Source of the DNA: Clostridium sp. CAG:762
GTDB lineage: Bacteria; Bacillota_I; Bacilli_A; RF39; UBA660
DNA: 64,000 nucleotides
Direction: 5' to 3'
Assembly: GCA_000432575.1 (NCBI GenBank)
Contig: HF996799.1
Coordinates: 22,084-86,083, forward strand
Below the pieces are notes generated by a model. The model was not told the DNA's origin. It saw only the letters and a program-made list of their open reading frames with translations, and did not search any database. Each line of letters begins with the position of its first letter. The stretch's first letter is position 1. Positions 58,556-64,000 of the stretch are shown here, piece by piece. Made by a program: the position numbers and the translations under genes.

Positions 58556-59959
58556 ATGAAAATATATAATACCAAAACAAGAAAAATTGAAGATTTTATT
58601 CCTTACGATTCCAAAGAAATAAAAATGTATACATGTGGCCCAACAGTGTACCACTATGCTCATATTGGTAACCTAAGAAGCTACATTATGGAAGATGTCT
58701 TAGAAAAAACATTAAGATTTCTTGGATACAATGTTAAAAGAGTTATGAATATTACTGATGTAGGCCATTTATCTAGCGATGCTGATACAGGCGAAGATAA
58801 AATGGTTAAAGGTGCCATTCGTGAAAACAAAACAGTTATGGAAATCGCTAAATTTTATGAACAAGCCTTCTTTAATGACTTCAAAAAACTTAACAATAAA
58901 AAACCCGACGTCATCGAACCAGCTACCAACTGTATTCCAGAATATATTAAAATGATTAGCAAATTATTGGAAAAAGGTTATGCCTACCAAAAGGGTGGTA
59001 ATGTTTACTTTGATACATCAAAATTAGATAATTATTATGCCTTAACTAATCATAACGAAGAAGAACTACTCGTAGGAGCAAGAGACGATGTTGAGGAAGA
59101 TTCTAACAAAAAAAACAAAACAGACTTTGTATTATGGTTCACAAAATCAAAGTTTGCTTCTCAAGAATTAAAATGGGATAGTCCATTTGGTACAGGATAT
59201 CCTGGTTGGCACATTGAATGCTCTTGTATTTCAATCAAACATTTAGGAGAATATTTAGATATTCACTGTGGAGGTGTAGATAATATATTTCCTCACCACA
59301 CCAACGAAATAGCACAATCCGAAAGTTATTTAGGACATGAATGGTGTAATTATTGGTTTCACGTTGAGCATCTAAATGATAGCCATGGCAAAATGAGTAA
59401 AAGCAATGGAGAATTCTTAACACTATCACTATTAGAAAGTAAAGGATATAATCCCTTAGTATATCGTCTATTTTGCTTACAGTCTCATTACCGCAAACCA
59501 TTACTATTTACATATGACTCACTAGATATCGCGGCAAATGCATATAATAAACTAAAAAACAAAATAAGTAGCATTAGCAATGACAATAGCATTATAGACA
59601 ATGAAATAATTGGTAAATATAGATACTCATTCAAAGAAGCATTATCATATGATTTAAATACTTCAAATGCCCTAACAGTATTATATGATTTGTTAAAAGA
59701 TAATGAGACCAACAACAACACTAAACTAGAACTAATTAAAGAATTTGACACCGTGTTATCGCTAGATTTACTTAAAGATAATACAAATGAAATAGATAGT
59801 GAACTAAAATCATATATTGAAGGCATGATAACCAAAAGAAATGAAGCTAAAAAAATTAAAGATTATAAAACATCGGATGTCATAAGAGAAGAACTAAAAG
59901 AAAAAGGTATCAACATTAAAGATACCAGAGAAGGAACAATATACGAAATAATAAGGTAG
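58556..59959 (+). CDS. cysS: Cysteinyl-tRNA synthetase
   Basis: CysS charges tRNA-Cys. From ATG 58556 it has 467 residues. The HIGH-type motif is in CGPTVYHYAHIGNLRSYI, with the zinc cysteine in TCGPTV. Zinc ligands recur in GWHIECSCIS and HTNEIAQSE. The KMSKS loop is GKMSKSNGEFLTL. ATGGAGGGAAATT precedes the start; the frame is open six codons further but that part covers the ribosome site. It lies about 50 bases after gltX. The mrnC gene that follows cysS in Bacillus is absent. Confidence 0.97.
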   Translation: MKIYNTKTRKIEDFIPYDSKEIKMYTCGPTVYHYAHIGNLRSYIMEDVLEKTLRFLGYNVKRVMNITDVGHLSSDADTGEDKMVKGAIRENKTVMEIAKFYEQAFFNDFKKLNNKKPDVIEPATNCIPEYIKMISKLLEKGYAYQKGGNVYFDTSKLDNYYALTNHNEEELLVGARDDVEEDSNKKNKTDFVLWFTKSKFASQELKWDSPFGTGYPGWHIECSCISIKHLGEYLDIHCGGVDNIFPHHTNEIAQSESYLGHEWCNYWFHVEHLNDSHGKMSKSNGEFLTLSLLESKGYNPLVYRLFCLQSHYRKPLLFTYDSLDIAANAYNKLKNKISSISNDNSIIDNEIIGKYRYSFKEALSYDLNTSNALTVLYDLLKDNETNNNTKLELIKEFDTVLSLDLLKDNTNEIDSELKSYIEGMITKRNEAKKIKDYKTSDVIREELKEKGINIKDTREGTIYEIIR

Positions 59960-59968
59960 GTGTATATA

Positions 59969-60655
59969 ATGAATGAAAATGGAATATTATTAAATTATAT
60001 GTTATATTTTTTAGGAATTCTAATTACCGTAGGGGCTCAAATATATATAAAAGTTTCTTACAACAAATACAAAAAAGAAAGCACAAAAAGCAATATGACG
60101 GGCTTTGAAGTAGCAAGAAAAATACTTGATGCAAATGGACTAAAAGACGTTCATGTTGTAGAAACACCTGGTAATCTAACGGATCACTATGACCCGCAAA
60201 GAAAAGTTGTAAGATTATCAAAAGAAATTTTTAATGGGCAAACAATTGCCTCTAACAGTGTTGCAGCCCACGAAGTAGGGCACGCCATTCAAGATAAAGA
60301 AGGGTACACATACATGAAAATAAGGTCAGCTTTAGTACCCTTTGTCAACTTTTGCTCCAAAGTAGGATATCTAGTATTAGTAATTGGTTTCATTGCCAGT
60401 GCCTTAGATATCGTATATGTTGGAATTACACTACTGGCCACAACACTAGTATTTCAATTGATTACATTACCAGTTGAATTTAATGCCTCTAAAAGAGCGG
60501 GTATTCAACTTGAAAAAGAAGGTATCTTAAACCAAGAAGAACAAGAAGGAAGTAAAACAATGTTAACTGCCGCAGCCTTAACTTATGTTGCATCACTAGT
60601 TACCACATTATTAGAAATATTAAGACTCTTTCTCGCAGCAAAAGATAGGAATTAA
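59969..60655 (+). CDS. Membrane zinc metallopeptidase (YugP family)
   Basis: The 228-residue protein has an N-terminal membrane segment. The zincin motif is HEVGH in SVAAHEVGHAIQDKEGY, and about two further membrane segments follow. NLTDHYDPQRKVVRLSKEIF and LPVEFNASKRAGIQL are hallmarks of the neutral zinc metallopeptidase family of YugP. The start is ATG 59969 behind TAGGTGTATATA; a GTG three codons upstream lies in the ribosome site. It follows cysS by about nine bases and should be co-transcribed. The substrate is unknown. Confidence 0.87.
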   Translation: MNENGILLNYMLYFLGILITVGAQIYIKVSYNKYKKESTKSNMTGFEVARKILDANGLKDVHVVETPGNLTDHYDPQRKVVRLSKEIFNGQTIASNSVAAHEVGHAIQDKEGYTYMKIRSALVPFVNFCSKVGYLVLVIGFIASALDIVYVGITLLATTLVFQLITLPVEFNASKRAGIQLEKEGILNQEEQEGSKTMLTAAALTYVASLVTTLLEILRLFLAAKDRN

Positions 60656-60666
60656 TTGGTGATAAA

Positions 60667-61164
60667 ATGAAAACAGATGGCTCGGGTAATTATTTACCCC
60701 AAATGAGCAGTGAATTTATAGATATTGATGCTGCATTACTCTTTGTAGCAATTCTATCCAAAATGAGAATTAACAACATCAATATTGTAAAACTAAAAGA
60801 ATATTTATATAAGTGCATTAAGCAAAACAAGTATCAAGAATTACTTAATAGCATTGACCTTGATAGTAACTTAAACTCAAGATGCTTAAACGAATGCTAT
60901 TCATTCTTAAAACTATGCAAAATTCTTATTATCCACGATGACTACTTATACATAAATGATAAAAACCTAGATTATAATGACATCATAACAGAATATCAAG
61001 AGTATTATGAACCTTGTAAAAACTTAATAGAAGAATATATTAAACTAAATCCCAATGAATTCCACTATGCATCTTATTGTGATTATAATCTAGTAAATAG
61101 TTATTTCAATATCGAAAATAACATTCTAATAAAAAAGAAAAAGAATATAAAAGAAACCAAATAA
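60667..61164 (+). CDS. Protein of unknown function
   Basis: This 165-residue protein starts at ATG 60667 behind TTGGTGATAAA, 11 bases after the zinc peptidase gene. It is rich in Leu, Asn, Tyr and Lys. It contains SSEFIDIDAALLFVAILSKMR followed by a helical body with several cysteines (CIKQNK, CLNECYSFLKLCK). The first 60 residues look like a small winged-helix or toxin-antitoxin adaptor (SocA-like) fold, but I cannot assign a family. It ends in a lysine-rich tail inside a terminator stem. Confidence 0.6.
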   Translation: MKTDGSGNYLPQMSSEFIDIDAALLFVAILSKMRINNINIVKLKEYLYKCIKQNKYQELLNSIDLDSNLNSRCLNECYSFLKLCKILIIHDDYLYINDKNLDYNDIITEYQEYYEPCKNLIEEYIKLNPNEFHYASYCDYNLVNSYFNIENNILIKKKKNIKETK

Positions 61165-61186
61165 TTTCTTAAAATATTCTTTTTTC
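61138..61186 (+). terminator. Intrinsic terminator of the gltX-cysS unit
   Basis: AAAGAATAT pairs with ATATTCTTT, with an inner AAGAAA/TTTCTT stem, followed by TTTT. It overlaps the end of the preceding gene. Confidence 0.65.
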
Positions 61187-61290
61187 TTTAGTGGTATTCA
61201 ATTTTTCTTTAAACATCTCAACATACAACATTCAAAAAAGAATGATATACTTAAAAAGTCCCACAAATTATAAAATACGTTTAAGTATTT

Positions 61291-61344
61291 GTCGAATTGT
61301 GTCGATTGAATTTTAGTGCATAATTAAAGGAACTGTTTTATAAT
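61291..61344 (+). promoter_or_regulatory. Promoter of the cold-shock gene with two phased Spo0A-like boxes
   Basis: TGTCGAA at 61291-61297 and TGTCGAT at 61301-61307 are exactly 10 bp apart. A -10 TATAAT lies at 61339-61344, with no good -35, a layout typical of activator-dependent promoters. The second box falls at about -50 to -44. Confidence 0.55.
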
Positions 61345-61386
61345 AGAAATGTAGAAGAATTACTAGAAGGAGAGGTGGGAAGTAAA

Positions 61387-61608
61387 ATGAGTGGAAATGT
61401 CAAATGGTTTAATAACGAAAAAGGCTATGGCTTTATCGATTATGTTGACGGAGAAGATATCTTTGTACATTATTCGGCTATTAAATGCGATGGATATAAG
61501 ACTTTAGTAGAAGGACAATCTGTTAATTTTGAACTAATAGAAACTCCTAAAGGTCTACAAGCAGTTAATGTTGAAGTAGATTCAAAAGTTAAAGAAATAG
61601 TTAGATAA
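61387..61608 (+). CDS. cspA: Cold-shock domain protein
   Basis: Csp proteins are small RNA chaperones. From ATG 61387 the protein has 73 residues and reads MSGNVKWFNNEKGYGFIDY, with RNP1 (KGYGFIDY) and RNP2 (DIFVHYSAI) intact. The ribosome site is GAAGGAGAGGTGGGAAG; an in-frame GTG lies inside it. The leader after the -10 is about 40 bases, much shorter than E. coli cspA. Two Spo0A-like boxes lie upstream and a strong terminator follows. Confidence 0.94.
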   Translation: MSGNVKWFNNEKGYGFIDYVDGEDIFVHYSAIKCDGYKTLVEGQSVNFELIETPKGLQAVNVEVDSKVKEIVR

Positions 61609-61619
61609 CACTAATAAAG

Positions 61620-61669
61620 TGAAATTAATTTTTGGTAGCAGTTCTGGACCAAAAATTAGTTTCATTTTT
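61620..61669 (+). terminator. Long-stem intrinsic terminator of the cold-shock gene
   Basis: GAAATTAATTTTTGGT pairs with ACCAAAAATTAGTTTC over 16 bases with one G-T pair, around AGCAGTTCTGG, followed by ATTTTT. The stem is unusually long for this genome. Confidence 0.8.
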
Positions 61670-61700
61670 AATCTAATTAATCCATAAAAAAGAAACATAA

Positions 61701-63557
61701 CTAAATATCCTTAGTTAAATTATCCCACATACTAGTTTTATTATCTATTTCGCTAGTAATAGCACCAATTTCCTTTTGCACATCATTATATTTCTTTATA
61801 TCTGTATATACCTCTTTTTTTAACAACGCATCATTTAAATTCTTTAACTTACCCTCTAACCTAATAATATCATTCTCTATCTTATTAATCTCTTTCTTTA
61901 CATTATAAGAAACAACCTTCTTAGCCTTAACATTTTCTACCTTCTTCTCAGGACTAAACTCCTTTTTCTTTTCTTCATATTCACTATAACCATATTTATA
62001 TAAAGTACTCTCTCCGTTTGACAAAACAAGCAACTTATTACAAACCTCTTTAATTAAATACCTATCATGACTAACCACAATAACAGTTCCTTGATAATCA
62101 GTAAGCATCTTCTCAATAGTATCCTTATTAATAATATCCAAATGATTTGTAGGCTCATCCAAAATTAAAACATTACACCTATCATTCAATATCTTACATA
62201 AACTAACTCTCACCTTTTCTCCGCCAGATAAATCTCCTATTCTCTTAAACACCTCATCACCAGTAAAATTAAAAGCACCAAGAAGACTCCTTATTTCATT
62301 TGAAGTCATATTAGAATAACTATTTTCTATTTCCTCATAAATAGTATTATTAACATCTAAATTATCAAGATTTTGAGAAAAGTATGCAATTTTAGTATTT
62401 TTTCCAAAAACAAATTTACCACCCAAAGGCTCCACTTCACCAATTAAAGTCTTAATTAAAGTAGACTTACCGACACCATTCTCCCCAATAATACCAAGTT
62501 TATCTCCACGTTCTAACTCAAGATTAATAGAACAAAAGGGTTGATTATAACCAATACTTAAATTCTTAATTTTTAAAACATCAAAATAACTTTCCATAAT
62601 CGGAGCAAAATTAATTTTAAAAGTTCTAGTATTTTCCTTATTTGGCTTATCTATAATAGTCATTCTTTCTATCTGCTTTAACTTTGACATAGCCATCTTT
62701 GCTTTCGTAGGTTTATATCTAAAACGATCAGCAATAGCCTGCAACCTTTTAATTTCCTTCTGCTGAAATTCATAATCTTTTAAATTCTTATTATACTCCT
62801 CTTTATAAGCTTTCAAAAATGCCGAATAATTACCCGAATATCTTTTCAAAGTACCACAAGAAATATTATATATAACATTACAAACATTATCTAAAAACAT
62901 CCTATCATGACTAACCACGATTACTGAATTTTTATAATTCTTAAGATAATTCTCTAACCACTCTATTGCATTAATATCCAAATGATTAGTGGGTTCATCT
63001 AAAATCAAAAGATCTGGCTTAGACAAAATTAACTTTATTAAAAATAACTTAGTCAATTGCCCACCCGAAAATTCACTTAACTTCTTAGACTTATCGTCAT
63101 CATTAAAACCAAACTTCTTCAAAGCCGTATCTATTTCTTTCATATAAGTATAACCACCCAAATATTCAAAACTCTCGAGCAAAGAATTATACTTATTTAA
63201 TAATTTTTCATCATAATCTTTTGCTATTCGCAGTTCTAGTTTCTCAATCTTATCTACAATATCAAGCAATTCCCTATAAGCATCTTTAATGTAATCTAAC
63301 ATAATAACATTCTTATCAATATTATCATTTTGCTTAACATAACCTATCTTAAAATCATGAGAAGATTCTATCGTTATCTTCTCATAACCATCATTCATTT
63401 CATATTCTTCAGTAATGGCCTTTAGTAAAGATGTTTTTCCCTCACCATTTCTTCCAACAATGCCAATCTTTTCTTTATCTCTAACACAAAAATTAATATC
63501 CTTTAAAATCGTTTTAGTACCCAAAGTAATACTACCATGATTAATTTTATAAAACAT
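61701..63557 (-). CDS. ABC-F family ATPase
   Basis: ABC-F proteins act on the ribosome E-site as translation factors or antibiotic-protection proteins and have no membrane domain. From ATG 63557 the protein has 618 residues. Two ABC cassettes are complete: GIVGRNGEGKTS, FSGGQLTKL and LLILDEPTNHLD, then GIIGENGVGKST, LSGGEKVRV and VLILDEPTNHLD. The linker RYKPTKAKMAMSKLKQIERM is the P-site tRNA interaction motif. A coiled-coil end follows after about 540. It looks like the housekeeping Uup/YdiF type. The ribosome site is GGTGATGAGAAG. Confidence 0.92.
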   Translation of the reverse strand: MFYKINHGSITLGTKTILKDINFCVRDKEKIGIVGRNGEGKTSLLKAITEEYEMNDGYEKITIESSHDFKIGYVKQNDNIDKNVIMLDYIKDAYRELLDIVDKIEKLELRIAKDYDEKLLNKYNSLLESFEYLGGYTYMKEIDTALKKFGFNDDDKSKKLSEFSGGQLTKLFLIKLILSKPDLLILDEPTNHLDINAIEWLENYLKNYKNSVIVVSHDRMFLDNVCNVIYNISCGTLKRYSGNYSAFLKAYKEEYNKNLKDYEFQQKEIKRLQAIADRFRYKPTKAKMAMSKLKQIERMTIIDKPNKENTRTFKINFAPIMESYFDVLKIKNLSIGYNQPFCSINLELERGDKLGIIGENGVGKSTLIKTLIGEVEPLGGKFVFGKNTKIAYFSQNLDNLDVNNTIYEEIENSYSNMTSNEIRSLLGAFNFTGDEVFKRIGDLSGGEKVRVSLCKILNDRCNVLILDEPTNHLDIINKDTIEKMLTDYQGTVIVVSHDRYLIKEVCNKLLVLSNGESTLYKYGYSEYEEKKKEFSPEKKVENVKAKKVVSYNVKKEINKIENDIIRLEGKLKNLNDALLKKEVYTDIKKYNDVQKEIGAITSEIDNKTSMWDNLTKDI

Positions 63558-63622
63558 CTTCTCATCACCTAAAAACATTTTATCATATATAAAACTTTTT
63601 TTCATAAAATTTAACAAAAATG

Positions 63623-63651
63623 TTTACTTATTAATAAGTTTTTGCTATAAT
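63623..63651 (+). promoter_or_regulatory. Sigma-A promoter of rpsF
   Basis: TTTACT at 63623-63628 and TATAAT at 63646-63651, with an extended TGC, are 17 bases apart. Transcription should begin near 63658. Confidence 0.7.
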
Positions 63652-63657
63652 ATGTTT

Positions 63658-63719
63658 CGAGCTTAAGGGCTCCTTGCTAGTTATAACTAGCCGATTAGTC
63701 CAAAAGGAGGTGTAAAGGT
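63658..63719 (+). ncRNA. Candidate S6:S18 ribosomal leader
   Basis: The rpsF leader holds a perfect hairpin GCTAGTTATAACTAGC at 63676-63691 followed by CGATTAGTCC, giving a CCGA next to the stem. CTCCTT at 63670-63675 can pair with AAGGAG at 63704-63709, which is the rpsF ribosome site. A CCG-containing bulge next to a helix is the published S6:S18 recognition feature. The match was made by eye, not with a covariance model. Confidence 0.6.
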
Positions 63720-64000
63720 ATGACTAAATATGAAATCATGTTTATTGTTCAACCTAATTTAGAGGAAGAAGCTTTAAAAAAAGTTGTTAAATCTTTAGAA
63801 AAGACTTTAACAAGTAATAATGCTGTAATTACTTTATCTAAGGAATTAGGACAAAAAGAGTTTGCATATGAAATCAAAAAATACAAATCTGGTTATTATT
63901 TTCTATACAACATTGAAGCAAAAAATGATAAAGCAGTTAAAGAATTTGATCGTGTTGCTTTAATAAATGAAAATGTTATTAGACATTTAATTATTAATTT
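63720..64000 (+). CDS. rpsF: 30S ribosomal protein S6, N-terminal part (runs off the window)
   Basis: S6 binds 16S rRNA together with S18 in the platform. Ninety-three complete codons are visible from ATG 63720 behind AAGGAGGTGTAAAGGT. They read MTKYEIMFIVQPNLEEEALK, later KELGQKEFAYEIKKYKSGYYFLYN and INENVIRHLIIN, all typical of S6. About 95 residues is the usual length, so little is missing. The downstream ssb and rpsR expected in Firmicutes lie outside the window. Confidence 0.97.
   Translation, partial: MTKYEIMFIVQPNLEEEALKKVVKSLEKTLTSNNAVITLSKELGQKEFAYEIKKYKSGYYFLYNIEAKNDKAVKEFDRVALINENVIRHLIIN

Noticed and set aside
1..64000. CRISPR array, insertion sequence or prophage
   Set aside because: No regularly spaced repeats, transposase, integrase or phage structural genes were seen; only one two-copy short repeat was found.

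Overview
This window is AT-rich DNA from the replication-origin region of a spore-forming, probably anaerobic member of the Bacilli. It most resembles the uncultured gut lineages once placed in Tenericutes (RF39-like). The class call rests on RNA polymerase delta (rpoE), Veg, YabG, SpoVG, CdaA/CdaR and a ComK homologue. The lifestyle call rests on the sporulation genes spoIIR, spoIID, spoIIQ, spoIIID, yabG and a cotD-like coat gene, plus rubrerythrin and a radical-SAM protein. UGA is used as stop, so the code is standard. Taxonomy is inference from gene content only.

Origin region (1-10.1 kb, all minus strand): gyrA (partial), gyrB, recF, a comK homologue, dnaN and dnaA. DnaA boxes lie on both sides of dnaA, so oriC is bipartite as in Bacillus. 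Between dnaA and the rpmH operon lie a HerA-like ATPase and an unrecognised gene, a position where Bacillus has nothing. Three Spo0A-box heptamers at exact 10-bp spacing precede comK.

Right arm (10.2-24 kb, mostly plus strand): a lipoprotein gene broken at a poly-A run, then rpmH-rnpA-yidC-jag, two unknown genes, mnmE, mnmG-rsmG and a ParB/Noc-like protein. Interspersed are a gene with an internal 60-bp tandem duplication, an HExxH protein and an ABC exporter membrane domain without its ATPase. No parA/soj follows parB.

Middle (24-41.3 kb): an alpha/beta hydrolase, a class A penicillin-binding protein, ywiB-argS-rpoE, prfA-prmC, spoIIR-mntP, fbaA-murA, an SGNH-like protein, rpmE and rpiB. 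These are followed by a cluster in Bacillus order: ywzB, spoIID, spoIIQ, spoIIID and mbl.

Right end (41.3-64 kb): lemA, spoVG, veg, yabG, a radical-SAM gene, then DUF951-abgT-ychF-DUF308, a LolA-like lipoprotein, cdaA-cdaR, a cotD-like gene, ffh, tRNA-Gly(GCC), rubrerythrin, miaA, gltX-cysS, a zinc peptidase, a cold-shock gene, an ABC-F ATPase and the start of rpsF behind a candidate S6 leader.

Main points for a second look: comK and cspA behind helically phased Spo0A boxes; a near-identical promoter/leader in front of two unrelated unknown genes; a probable AUU start on spoIIR inside a hairpin; a Shine-Dalgarno sequestering hairpin before mntP; a 26-codon transcription unit behind the penicillin-binding protein; and a HerA-like ATPase beside oriC.
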